22,178 bases of DNA from JBDIBA01 sp039812705 (GTDB lineage Bacteria > Actinomycetota > Acidimicrobiia > Acidimicrobiales > JBBSGY01), in the NCBI GenBank assembly GCA_039812705.1, contig JBDIBA010000030.1, positions 1-22,178 of the forward strand. The letters run 5' to 3'. Positions 15,820 to 22,178 of this stretch are shown piece by piece. The position numbers and the translations under genes were made by a program. Below the pieces are notes generated by a model. The model made no database searches, was not told the DNA's origin, and was given only the letters and a program-made list of their open reading frames with translations. Position 1 is the stretch's first letter; every line of letters begins with the position of its first letter.

Positions 15820-16458
15820 CTATCCCTCGCTTGAAACAGGACGGGTGGGCTCGGCCGGAGTTGATGCCGTTGCGACATCGTCCAACACCAGGCTTTGCTG
15901 ATCGCCGGCTTTTTCTTCGTACATGCAGATGTATGGAAGGTTTCGATACTTCTCTGCAACATCAAGGCCGTAACCGACAATGAAGTCGGTCGGGATCTTG
16001 AAGCCGACATAACGGAAGTTCGGCGCAACACGCTGCGCGCCTTCCTTGACGGTCAACGAGCAAACCTCAAGGCTTGCCGGCTGTCGCGCTTCGAGTGTCC
16101 GGCGCAAATAGTTCAGGGTCAGACCGCTGTCGATGACGTCTTCAACAATGATGACGTCTCTTCCGTGCAGGTCAATGTCCAAGTCTTTGATGATTCTCAC
16201 CACGCCGCTGGTCTTGGTTGCAGCGCCATATGAAGACACGGCCATGAAATCGAGCTCGATTGGCAGACGAATGGCCCGCGCCAGGTCTGCCATGAAGATG
16301 GAGGCGCCTTTCAACACGGTGATTAGCAGCGGTTCGCGACCCTCATAGTCCCGTGTGATTTGTTCGCCCAGCTCCTTCACGCGCTCCTGCAGGTCTTCCT
16401 CGGAAATGATGATCTTGCCGAGGCGGCCTTGGCCGTCGTGCTGAAAGTGGTGAGACAC
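15820..16458 (-). CDS. hpt: Hypoxanthine phosphoribosyltransferase
   Basis: Purine salvage: it converts hypoxanthine (and guanine) plus PRPP to IMP or GMP. Seen: 212 residues of type I phosphoribosyltransferase fold. The early PPi loop is 'VLKGASIF' (48-55), the flexible-loop region 'MAVSSYG' is at 72-78, the PRPP signature is VIIVEDVIDSGLT (102-114), and 'KIPTDFIVGYGLD' supplies the base-binding region. A C-terminal tail of some 30 residues (rich in Ser, Ala, Pro) extends beyond the usual end. The start is GTG 16458, without a clear Shine-Dalgarno. Its last two sense codons, GAG GGA, act as the ribosome binding site of ftsH. The tilS-hpt-ftsH order is widespread in bacteria. Confidence 0.95.
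   Translation of the reverse strand: MSHHFQHDGQGRLGKIIISEEDLQERVKELGEQITRDYEGREPLLITVLKGASIFMADLARAIRLPIELDFMAVSSYGAATKTSGVVRIIKDLDIDLHGRDVIIVEDVIDSGLTLNYLRRTLEARQPASLEVCSLTVKEGAQRVAPNFRYVGFKIPTDFIVGYGLDVAEKYRNLPYICMYEEKAGDQQSLVLDDVATASTPAEPTRPVSSEG
15823..15828 (-). promoter_or_regulatory. ftsH ribosome binding site embedded in the hpt 3' end
   Basis: GAGGGA lies seven bases before ATG 15815 and consists of the last two sense codons of hpt. It decides between the 707-codon open frame and the 635-residue FtsH. Confidence 0.8.
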
Positions 16459-16499
16459 GCTCGTACTTTATGTTTTTCCGCCAGCGACTGGGCGCGACT

Positions 16500-17414
16500 T
16501 CAAGGCGCCTCGATGCGCAAACGTTGATTGGTTCGACAAAGCCGGAATCCGCCAACCAGATCGCACGATGTTGCCTCACCTGTGGCCACCTCCATGGCTC
16601 GCGCCAGGCACTCCTGACCAGGCGGATGGGCTTCGGCGTCAAGGCGTTCGGCCAGCCACAGCCGCAAAGCCCTTTTCGCGATCACCGGGTGGATTTCGGC
16701 CAACTTGCGAGCGTCGGTGGCGTCGATGCCCTCAGCCAGCGAGTCCATGAACCGTGCTTCTTGCCCAAAGACCCCGGACTGACGTGCCAGAACGCCCACA
16801 ACATCACGCTTGGCAACCTCATCAAGCAACGGGATGACTTCTTGGCGAATTCGGTTTCTTAAAAACCGCGGACTGTCATTCGTTTCGTCTTGCACAGGTG
16901 ACAAGCCCAAGGTTTCACACAGCGCGTGAGTTTGCGCGCGTCGCAGCGCAAGAATTGGGTGACGCTCGTTCGTCATGGCGGCCATTCCGCTTGGACCTGC
17001 ACCACGAATCAAGTTGATAAGCATCGTCTCGGCTTGATCGTCAGCAGTGTGTCCAAACAACGCATCGGTCGGCAGTGCATCAATGCGTACAGCCCTCGCC
17101 CGCGCTTCCAAGTTGGGGCCGTCATCAAGTTCCACCTTGATGATCACGCAATCGGCTCCGAAACGATCGCATGCGTCTTCAACAACCTTTGCGTCATTGC
17201 TTGAAGTTGCGCGAAGCCCGTGATCGACGTGGTGCGCAACAACAGGCCGACCTGTCGCGCACGCAAGCGCCAACAACGCAAGGGAATCTGCGCCGCCAGA
17301 CACCGCACAGTTCAGCTGTGGCGCGGCCTTCTCGTCTGGAAACTCGCACAAAGAAAGCAACCGAACAACGTCGCCGTGTTGCAACTGTTGCGCAGTTTCC
17401 GTCACTTCAGTCAA
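16500..17414 (-). CDS. tilS: tRNA(Ile)-lysidine synthetase TilS (short form)
   Basis: It converts C34 of the CAU-anticodon tRNA-Ile to lysidine with ATP, which fixes AUA decoding. Seen: 304 residues. PP-loop SGGADS is at 39-44, 'VAHHVDHGLR' at about 59-68, and 'GHTADDQAETMLINLIRGAG' is the conserved substrate-binding helix. The TilS C-terminal domains of the E. coli enzyme (about 430 residues) are reduced, as in other actinobacteria. The start is TTG 17414, whose TTGA overlaps the TGA stop of the upstream metalloprotease gene; GTG 17405 is an alternative. It is 41 bp upstream of hpt, probably one transcript. Confidence 0.93.
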   Translation of the reverse strand: MTEVTETAQQLQHGDVVRLLSLCEFPDEKAAPQLNCAVSGGADSLALLALACATGRPVVAHHVDHGLRATSSNDAKVVEDACDRFGADCVIIKVELDDGPNLEARARAVRIDALPTDALFGHTADDQAETMLINLIRGAGPSGMAAMTNERHPILALRRAQTHALCETLGLSPVQDETNDSPRFLRNRIRQEVIPLLDEVAKRDVVGVLARQSGVFGQEARFMDSLAEGIDATDARKLAEIHPVIAKRALRLWLAERLDAEAHPPGQECLARAMEVATGEATSCDLVGGFRLCRTNQRLRIEAP

Positions 17415-18484
17415 CTAACGCGTTCAATCCACAACTGAGGCTTGACGATTTCGGCATAGGTGGGGCAGTTTTCGCGACGTTCCCAAACCTTTGCAAACAA
17501 CTCTTCACCGCCGTGTTGTTCAACATTGCGAACAAAGGCTGCGCCCTGCTCATACTGACGCATCTTCATGTCCATGCCCATGACCTTTTGCATGAAACGC
17601 GCAAAGCCACGTGCGGACTTGCGCCGTTCTGCGAACACGCGGTGAAAACGTTCAGCATTAGGCACACGATATTTTCCAGCGCGACCCATCACGACTTCGG
17701 CGTGGCCTTCCAGCAACGACATCAAGCCAAAGATTCTGTCTAACGCTTCTTTGCGCTCTGGGCCACCAAGTGCCGACAAAGGCCCAAAGCCGTGCGATTC
17801 GTCTGACCCGGCCTGTGAACCAGAGCGCGAACGCTTGTTTTCAATGGCTTTGCGCATTTCTTTAATCGCCACTTCAAGATCAAAAGAATCTGTGTCTGTT
17901 AGCTGCACAACCAAACCGCGGAAGTACTCACCCAGCCAAGAACAGCCAACAAACTGCGCGCGGTGCGTGCACTCATGCAACGCAAGCCACAAGCGAAACT
18001 CTTCGGGCGGAAACGCAAACCGCTTTTCAAGACTGACGACATTCGGCGTCACGTAATAAATGAGGTCTTGCGGGGTCGGGTCGCCAGGAAACAGCTTCGG
18101 GTCGTACTGACCCATCACGCGCGTAGACATCCAACCCAGAACCGCGCCAAGTTCGGCGCCCGTTACGTTTCGTCCGATTGCAGCACTTGGCCCACTGGTC
18201 TTTTCCGCCAATCTCTCAAGCGCGGGCGCCAACAAGCGCCGGGAGGATTCCACATTGACGTTCGCCCAACCCGGCCTGTCGACACAAAGCGCAGTGGCAG
18301 GTGTTGCCACGCGCAGACCAGTAATTGCAGCAACGAGAGGCTCGGCCTCGGCCGTTAATTCTGCAAGCTGCTCATTGAAACCATCACCAAGGTAGGAATT
18401 GGAAAACGGATCTCTAGCGCCGGCTAATTGAGCTGCCCGCCGCGCCGTCTTTCGCGCAACATTCCATGCAATGGGTTCTGCCAT
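17411..18484 (-). CDS. Zinc-dependent metalloprotease-like protein, DUF2342 (zincin_2) family
   Basis: Seen: about 357 residues, no signal peptide. 'DRPGWANVNVESSRRLLAP' (about 72-90) and the zinc motif HECTH (about 170-174) within 'LWLALHECTHRAQF' are family features, as is 'LMSLLEGHAEVVMG' downstream, which may supply the third metal ligand. Known: the family is restricted largely to Actinobacteria, is annotated as a putative hydrolase or F420-associated protein, and sits beside tilS in mycobacteria (Rv3626c); its substrate is unknown. ATG 18484 is preferred over GTG 18493, being preceded by a GGGTGCGGG stretch, but both are possible. The stop overlaps the tilS start (TTGA), so the two are translationally coupled. 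Confidence 0.88.
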   Translation of the reverse strand: MAEPIAWNVARKTARRAAQLAGARDPFSNSYLGDGFNEQLAELTAEAEPLVAAITGLRVATPATALCVDRPGWANVNVESSRRLLAPALERLAEKTSGPSAAIGRNVTGAELGAVLGWMSTRVMGQYDPKLFPGDPTPQDLIYYVTPNVVSLEKRFAFPPEEFRLWLALHECTHRAQFVGCSWLGEYFRGLVVQLTDTDSFDLEVAIKEMRKAIENKRSRSGSQAGSDESHGFGPLSALGGPERKEALDRIFGLMSLLEGHAEVVMGRAGKYRVPNAERFHRVFAERRKSARGFARFMQKVMGMDMKMRQYEQGAAFVRNVEQHGGEELFAKVWERRENCPTYAEIVKPQLWIERVS

Positions 18485-18500
18485 GACCCGCACCCTAGAA

Positions 18501-18520
18501 GAGTCAGGACTGACGAGTCA
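18501..18520. repeat. Small inverted/direct repeat between the zinc-binding protein and DUF2342 genes
   Basis: GTCAG-GA-CTGAC is an inverted repeat flanked by two direct GAGTCA copies (18501-18506 and 18515-18520). It fills the 46-bp gap upstream of the DUF2342 start. There is no T-tract, so it does not look like a terminator; an operator is possible but unproven. Confidence 0.3.
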
Positions 18521-18530
18521 CGGTGTGCAG

Positions 18531-18719
18531 CTATGCGATCTTTCGCCCTCGCGTTCGCGGTACGGCCATGGGCTCGTGCTCGTAGCAATACTTGCCCTTG
18601 TTGTAGATCGAAAGAAGCGTTCCGCACTCGGGGTCTTTACAAACACGGCCTTGCTTGAATGATTTTGAGGGCCGCACATTGCCACTAATGGGGAGGCCAG
18701 CAACATGTTGTTCACTCAT
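18531..18719 (-). CDS. Small Cys/His zinc-binding protein
   Basis: Seen: 62 residues. Four likely zinc ligands lie in one compact motif: C27-x4-C32-G-T-L-L-S-I-Y-N-x-G-x-Y-C45-x2-H48. It is followed by a basic C-terminus (RTRGRK). Short proteins with the CGxxLSxYN...CxxH pattern occur widely in actinobacteria and their phages; I know of no assigned function. The ATG start at 18719 leaves only about three bases between the expected transcription start and the codon, so translation may be leaderless. It lies just downstream of rsrA on the same strand but has its own sigma-R-type promoter. A thiol-rich zinc site under a redox sigma factor suggests a zinc- or redox-responsive role (inference). 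The DUF2342-tilS-hpt-ftsH run follows without a visible terminator. Confidence 0.72.
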   Translation of the reverse strand: MSEQHVAGLPISGNVRPSKSFKQGRVCKDPECGTLLSIYNKGKYCYEHEPMAVPRTRGRKIA

Positions 18720-18728
18720 ACCTAGAAG

Positions 18729-18754
18729 AACCAGCCTTTAGGGGTCGGTATTCC
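18729..18754 (-). promoter_or_regulatory. Sigma-R-type promoter upstream of the small zinc-binding protein
   Basis: On the minus strand GGAAT (18754-18750) and GTT (18731-18729) are exactly 18 bases apart, an exact match to the sigma-R/sigma-H consensus GGAAT-N18/19-GTT. It occupies the 42-bp gap after the rsrA-like stop (18762), and the predicted start of transcription is a few bases from ATG 18719. The sigR-like gene two positions upstream encodes the obvious candidate sigma factor. Confidence 0.72.
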
Positions 18755-18761
18755 AACCCGT

Positions 18762-19139
18762 TCAACTTTCGTTTGGTTGCGCTTTCGGTGAAGCAAGTTC
18801 GCCAGCTTTGTCACTGTCAATCTGCATCATCAACGCCTTGGTCACCTTCATTACAACGGCGTCGGGCACTTCGTCCTTGCAGCGTTGCGAAACAACCATC
18901 TTGACCTCTGCCTCGAACTCGAAAGCTTCAAGACACGGAGAGCACTGCTCTAAGTGATGCTGAAGCACTTCGCGCTCGTCAGCAGGCATTTCGCCATCGA
19001 TAAACATGTACATGCCCTGCAACGCTTCGCGACAATGAAACATGCGGGTCTGCGGTGAGTGCTCAGACTGCGGTGGCGCGACTGCGCCGTCGCGAACGTC
19101 ACGCACTTGGCGTTCCTGATTATTTTCTTCAGACTGCAC
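18762..19139 (-). CDS. rsrA: Zinc-binding anti-sigma factor, RsrA-like
   Basis: It holds the ECF sigma factor inactive in reduced cells and releases it when a disulfide forms and zinc is lost. Seen: 125 residues. The core 'FHCREALQGMYMFIDGEMP...HHLEQCSPCLEAF' is the ZAS fold with H62-x3-C66-x2-C69. C36 corresponds to the upstream switch cysteine (C11 of Streptomyces RsrA), so the Zn ligands and redox switch are complete. Only one Cys (C87) is present where Streptomyces RsrA has the CC pair. An N-terminal region of some 32 polar residues precedes the core and is absent in RsrA. The start is GTG 19139, overlapping the sigR stop by 11 bases; ATG 19043, right before the core, is the alternative. 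Translational coupling to sigR is expected. Confidence 0.88.
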   Translation of the reverse strand: MQSEENNQERQVRDVRDGAVAPPQSEHSPQTRMFHCREALQGMYMFIDGEMPADEREVLQHHLEQCSPCLEAFEFEAEVKMVVSQRCKDEVPDAVVMKVTKALMMQIDSDKAGELASPKAQPNES

Positions 19140-19695
19140 CGTTTGCCACCAACCCTCGCGCCTCGGCGTACTCCGCCAAACGCTTTTGCAGCGCCTTTCG
19201 GCCCCTGTGAAGCCGGCTCATGACCGTTCCCACGGGAACCTCAAGGATCTCGGAAATCTCTTTGTAGGAAAACCCTTCAACATCTGCCAACAACACAGCC
19301 ATGCGAAATTGTTCCGGAAGTGCCTCAATTGCTTCTTTGACTTCCGCGTCTCCGAAGTAATCCATCAACTCGTCTTCGGCGCTTCGCCCAGCAAGGGCGG
19401 GGTTGCCAATTCTCTTGAACAGGTAAAGGTCTTCGGTGTCGTCCAGCTCGGTTTCCTGAGGACGCCGTTGTTTCGCGCGGTAGTTGTTGATGAACGTGTT
19501 GTTGAGAATGCGATAAAGCCAGGCGCGAAGGTTTGTGCCTTCCTGGAAACCGCCGAAGGCGCGATACGCCTTGAGGTAGGTCTCTTGAACCAAGTCTTCG
19601 GCATCGCTCTTGGAGCGGGTCAAACGAAGCGCCGCAGAGTAAAGCGCGGGCATGTACTCCATTGCCTGGTCTACGAAACCCGCCTGCTCAGCCAT
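19129..19695 (-). CDS. sigR: ECF RNA polymerase sigma factor, SigR/SigH type
   Basis: It directs RNA polymerase to thiol-stress genes (thioredoxin, proteases, mycothiol functions). Seen: 188 residues from ATG 19695 (GTG 19701 adds two). Region 2 includes 'DAEDLVQETYLKAYRAFGGF', followed by 'GTNLRAWLYRILNNTFINNYR'. Region 4 has 'LPEQFRMAVLLADVEGFSYKEISEILEVPVGTVMSRLHRGRKAL', the helix-turn-helix that reads the -35. The order sigR-rsrA with overlapping ends is the standard arrangement. No sigma-R-type promoter is visible in the 40-bp gap upstream, which it shares with the divergent MFS gene, so autoregulation is not evident here. Confidence 0.93.
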   Translation of the reverse strand: MAEQAGFVDQAMEYMPALYSAALRLTRSKSDAEDLVQETYLKAYRAFGGFQEGTNLRAWLYRILNNTFINNYRAKQRRPQETELDDTEDLYLFKRIGNPALAGRSAEDELMDYFGDAEVKEAIEALPEQFRMAVLLADVEGFSYKEISEILEVPVGTVMSRLHRGRKALQKRLAEYAEARGLVANGAV

Positions 19696-19739
19696 GGACA
19701 CACACTAGCTGCGTAGCTTCTTGGCTCGGCTAGAACTGC

Positions 19740-21341
19740 ATGACAATGACCAACGCCACTACGCAAGCCTCGCCACCCGACCTATCGGTCGAGTACACGC
19801 ACAAAGAAATCCTGCTCATCGTTGCGGGCTTGGTAGTGGGAATGTCGCTTGCCGCACTTGACCAAACAGTGGTTGGAACGGCCATGCCGACAATTGCCGC
19901 AGAGCTTCACGGAGCCACAGAGATCGCCTGGCTGACAACGGCTTACCTGGTCACATCGACAGCAGCCACCCCGCTCTACGGAAAAATCAGCGACCTGTAC
20001 GGCCGCAAAAAGATCTTCATGGTCGCCATTTCCATATTCTTGTTGGGCTCTTTGCTGTGCGGCTTGTCGCAGACCATGACCCAGCTAATCGGATCGCGCG
20101 CCATTCAAGGCATCGGCGGCGGCGGGCTTTTCGCGCTGGCCATGGCAACTGTCGGTGACGTTGTTCCACCACGGGATCGCGGCCGCTACATCGGTTACTT
20201 CAGCGCCATTTGGGGTGTGGCCAGCGTGATCGGCCCACTGATGGGTGGATTCTTTGCTGACCACGGGTGGCGATGGATCTTTTTCATCAACATTCCGCTC
20301 GGCATTGCTGCGCTGGCGTTTGTTTACGTCAACCTTCGCCTTCCAACACGTCGCACCGAGCACAAGATTGACTTTCTTGGTGCTGCGCTGAGCACAGGGG
20401 CCGTGACGTGTCTGCTGTTCGCACTCGTCTGGGGCGGCGGACACCCATCTGGCATGTCAGCCGCGGGACCGGTCCCCTTCACTGGATACCCGTGGGGTTC
20501 AGCTCAGATCCTTGGACTGTTTGCTTCCGCGTTAGTGCTGACGGCCCTGTTCCTGATTCAAGAAGCACGTCACTGCGAACCCATTCTCCCGCTGGCGATG
20601 TTCAAGAGCCGTGTGTTTACGGTGTCGGTATTGATGTCGCTATTGGGTGGAATCGTCATGTTTGGCGCGATTGTCTACCTGCCGTTGTACTTGCAGATTG
20701 TCAGGGGCTTTTCGCCAACCGTCTCTGGCTTCATCATGATTGCGTTGACGTTTGGAATCATTGGTTTCAATGTTGTTGCCGGAAAGCTCATCGCGGTAAA
20801 TGGTCGCTACAAGCGCTACCCGATCATCGGCGCGCTGGTGGGTATTGCCGCATTTGCAGGACTCGGACTGATCAACGAACAGACAAACCTGTTGGTGATG
20901 GTTGGCTATATGCTCCTGGTTGGCATCACAATCGGCACGCTGTTGCAGATTCCCGTGCTGGCAATTCAAAACGATGCAAGCGGACACAACATGGGCGCCG
21001 CCACATCTTCGGCCATCTTTTTCCGCGGCCTGGGTGGCGCAATTGGAACGGCCATTCTTGGAACCATCATCAACAACCGCTTGCGTCACGGACTGGAAAG
21101 CAACCTCGGTGAATCGACGACGGGTTCTATCAACCTCGACATCTTGAACCACGACTACATCACTGCCCTAGGCAACCGCATGGGTGCTCACGTTCAAGAC
21201 GTGCTTCTTGCCGACTACTCACACGCGCTGTCTGTTGCGTTCCGCGTAGGTGTTCCGGTGTTGGCAATCACGCTGATTTTGGCGCTGATTCTCCCCGAAA
21301 TTCCGCTCAAGTCTCGCAATCACTCGCCCACAGAAGGCTGA
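19740..21341 (+). CDS. DHA2-family MFS multidrug efflux transporter (14 TM)
   Basis: Proton-driven export of drugs or other hydrophobic compounds across the cytoplasmic membrane. Seen: 533 residues with about 14 hydrophobic segments. Motif D1 'LDQTVVGTAMPTI' lies in TM1, motif A 'GKISDLYGRKKIF' between TM2 and TM3, and the antiporter region 'GVASVIGPLMGGFFADHGWRWIFFINIPLG' follows; the last is typical of EmrB/QacA-type pumps. ATG 19740 or 19746 could start it; no Shine-Dalgarno is visible. It diverges from sigR across only 38-44 bp, so their promoters must overlap or lie inside the neighbouring coding region. The substrate cannot be inferred. Confidence 0.92.
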   Translation: MTMTNATTQASPPDLSVEYTHKEILLIVAGLVVGMSLAALDQTVVGTAMPTIAAELHGATEIAWLTTAYLVTSTAATPLYGKISDLYGRKKIFMVAISIFLLGSLLCGLSQTMTQLIGSRAIQGIGGGGLFALAMATVGDVVPPRDRGRYIGYFSAIWGVASVIGPLMGGFFADHGWRWIFFINIPLGIAALAFVYVNLRLPTRRTEHKIDFLGAALSTGAVTCLLFALVWGGGHPSGMSAAGPVPFTGYPWGSAQILGLFASALVLTALFLIQEARHCEPILPLAMFKSRVFTVSVLMSLLGGIVMFGAIVYLPLYLQIVRGFSPTVSGFIMIALTFGIIGFNVVAGKLIAVNGRYKRYPIIGALVGIAAFAGLGLINEQTNLLVMVGYMLLVGITIGTLLQIPVLAIQNDASGHNMGAATSSAIFFRGLGGAIGTAILGTIINNRLRHGLESNLGESTTGSINLDILNHDYITALGNRMGAHVQDVLLADYSHALSVAFRVGVPVLAITLILALILPEIPLKSRNHSPTEG

Positions 21342-21378
21342 TTTAAAGAAACCTCCAAGACGTTCCGATGAATCAAAC

Positions 21379-21522
21379 ATGGAGGAAGTCTCGCGCCGCA
21401 CATTCTTGATTCGCTCGGCTGCCCTTGTGATGGGCGCGGTCGGCTACAAGCTGGCTGACACCTCTAAGCCTCAAGAAGCAGCCGGCACCTACGGCGAATC
21501 CAGCTACGGCGGCGCTTCTTAG
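21379..21522 (+). CDS. Small peptide with Tat signal and Tyr-Gly-Ser tail
   Basis: Seen: 47 residues. ATG GAG GAA is followed by the twin-arginine motif SRRTFL, a hydrophobic stretch of about 16 residues (IRSAALVMGAVGYKLA) and a 24-residue polar tail ending in TYGESSYGGAS, two Y-G-x-S-like units. The Tat pattern (S-R-R-x-F-L) is exact, and this is the only frame in the interval with a protein-like composition. There is no strong Shine-Dalgarno. It starts 37 bp after the MFS stop on the same strand and may be co-transcribed. I do not recognise a family. Export through Tat of so short a peptide implies either a cofactor-bound or processed secreted peptide, or a membrane-retained one. It could be a chance ORF, but composition argues against that. 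Confidence 0.55.
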   Translation: MEEVSRRTFLIRSAALVMGAVGYKLADTSKPQEAAGTYGESSYGGAS

Positions 21523-21536
21523 CAATCGGTTGCAGC

Positions 21537-21553
21537 GGCTTGCCATGCAAGCC
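21537..21553. terminator. Hairpin between convergent genes
   Basis: GGCTTGC-CAT-GCAAGCC is a 7-bp perfect stem with a 3-base loop, 15 bp after the small Tat peptide gene and 33 bp before the convergent stop at 21586. It has no T-tract on either side, so termination efficiency is uncertain. Confidence 0.5.
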
Positions 21554-21585
21554 CGGCATATGCGCAGACCCATGAACACTCGGGC

Positions 21586-22178
21586 CTAGCGGAACTCCAC
21601 CGGCTCGTCGTCCTCTCGCAACTTGGCCGCCACCAACTTCGGGTCTGACTTGTCGATTCGGTGTTCGATCAACAAGAACAGGTAAACCAACAAAGCCAAT
21701 AGCAGTGGGAACGTCACGTGTCCGGCGATGTCTATGGTCTTGCCGATTGTCGTTCCAACGGAGCCCGGAAAGGCAACCTCGGCGGCGACTGCAAAGCGGT
21801 GAAGAGGGTTGCCGATGAATGCGACAATGCTTCGGCCCGTTGATGGACCGCGTCCGCCCACATTGCCTTTGGACCCAGCGTTTCCAGCATTGTCACCGGG
21901 GCCGCTATCGCCATTGTCTGAACCATCGTCTGACCCGTTGCCTGGCGTGGCGACTATGTCATTCGAGCCTGGTTGGGTGGAAGTGGGCGCCGACGTCACG
22001 GTCTCGTCAGACACAACCGTGGCGGTCGTTCCATCGGGCTGCGTAGTAGTTGAACCCTCTCGCGGAGGCCGGGTTGTTGGCGGTTTCGTGGTTGGCGGTT
22101 TCGTGACGGGTGGCTTCGTGACTGGCGGTTGAGTCACAGGCGGCTGAGTGCCGACTGTCGTCGTAGTTGTCGTCGGTT
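21586..22178 (-). CDS. Pro/Thr-stalked membrane-anchored protein, 3' part only
   Basis: Seen: the last 196 or so codons. The frame stays open through the window edge (upstream codons keep reading Thr/Pro), so a GTG at 22137 is probably internal and the N-terminus is missing. Order in the visible part: PPVTK/PPTTK-type repeats, a Thr/Ser/Gly/Asp-rich spacer, a short predicted domain ('GRSIVAFIGNPLHRFAVAAEVAFPGSVGTTIGKTI'), one transmembrane helix ('VTFPLLLALLVYLFLLI') and a cytoplasmic tail (EHRIDKSDPKL ... EPVEFR). This is the layout of a surface protein held by a C-terminal anchor with the stalk outside. The tail resembles C-termini I have seen on acidimicrobial surface proteins. The function of the missing N-terminal part is unknown. 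Confidence 0.7.
   Translation of the reverse strand, partial: PTTTTTTVGTQPPVTQPPVTKPPVTKPPTTKPPTTRPPREGSTTTQPDGTTATVVSDETVTSAPTSTQPGSNDIVATPGNGSDDGSDNGDSGPGDNAGNAGSKGNVGGRGPSTGRSIVAFIGNPLHRFAVAAEVAFPGSVGTTIGKTIDIAGHVTFPLLLALLVYLFLLIEHRIDKSDPKLVAAKLREDDEPVEFR
22064..22153 (-). repeat. 15-bp tandem repeat encoding PPxTK units
   Basis: Six consecutive 15-bp units begin at 22064, 22079, 22094, 22109, 22124 and 22139 (plus-strand form close to GGCGGTTTCGTGACG). On the coding strand they give PPVTK, PPTTK, PPTTR or PPVTQ pentapeptides of a surface stalk. The repeat may continue beyond the window. Confidence 0.8.

Noticed and set aside
15816..16031. Upstream extension of ftsH giving a 707-residue product
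   Set aside because: The added residues lie inside hpt and are not FtsH-like. ATG 15815 precedes the first membrane helix and has a GAGGGA ribosome binding site.
18671..18730. Alternative frame (18518-18715) for the small gene after rsrA
   Set aside because: The frame at 18531-18719 contains the recognisable Cys/His zinc site; the other does not.
21373..21579. 68-codon minus-strand frame opposite the Tat peptide
   Set aside because: Cys/Arg-rich composition without known motif; the opposite strand has an exact Tat motif and ordinary protein composition.

Overview
The window reads as the chromosome of an actinobacterium (Actinomycetota), probably from a deep branch such as Acidimicrobiia. 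The evidence is a sigma-R/RsrA redox-switch pair, a DUF2342 zincin next to tilS, ClpC1-type ClpC, medium GC (mid-50s % by eye), many GTG/TTG starts, and secreted proteins with Thr/Pro-rich stalks. From memory, the order radA - clpC - lysS - coaX - folK - folP - ftsH - hpt - tilS - DUF2342 is the order of the Mycobacterium tuberculosis Rv3585-Rv3626c region. Several mycobacterial members (disA, lsr2, panC/panD, folB, folE) are absent from the interval and others are added. The class-level placement is inference.

Layout. (1) 15-5892: two secreted glycoside-hydrolase-like proteins, a GH140/DUF4038 apiosidase-like enzyme (+) and a GH26-like enzyme (-). They flank radA and an LppM-like lipoprotein. 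Both enzymes carry a Thr-rich linker and a small beta-rich, Ig-like module. (2) 6037-9770: clpC (-, TTG start, very strong Shine-Dalgarno, clear intrinsic terminator) diverges from a long-chain polyprenyl diphosphate synthase (+). The 230-bp intergenic region holds a perfect inverted repeat and a possible sigma-R-type promoter. (3) 9784-13828: a tightly packed (-) operon, folP - tyrosine-phosphatase-like protein lacking the catalytic Cys - folK - coaX - lysS, with an ATGA and a TAATG junction. A TTGACA/TATAAC promoter lies so close to folP that a leaderless mRNA is predicted. (4) 13908-18719: a second (-) run, small Cys/His zinc-binding protein - DUF2342 zincin - tilS - hpt - ftsH. A textbook GGAAT-N18-GTT promoter precedes the small protein. 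(5) 18762-21341: rsrA-like anti-sigma factor and sigR-like sigma factor (-), divergent from a 14-TM DHA2 MFS exporter (+). (6) 21379-22178: a previously unlisted 47-residue peptide with a Tat (SRRTFL) signal and a Tyr-Gly-Ser tail, facing a partial Pro/Thr-stalked membrane protein that runs off the window.

Working picture: the sigma-R/anti-sigma pair senses thiol oxidation. At least one nearby transcription unit (the zinc-binding protein, and possibly the protease, tilS, hpt and ftsH genes after it) and possibly clpC carry promoters of the matching type. This would link thiol stress to protein quality control. The folate/CoA/lysS operon is biosynthetic housekeeping with one unexplained member, the inactive-looking phosphatase-like protein. 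No tRNA, rRNA, CRISPR array, insertion sequence or prophage was seen.
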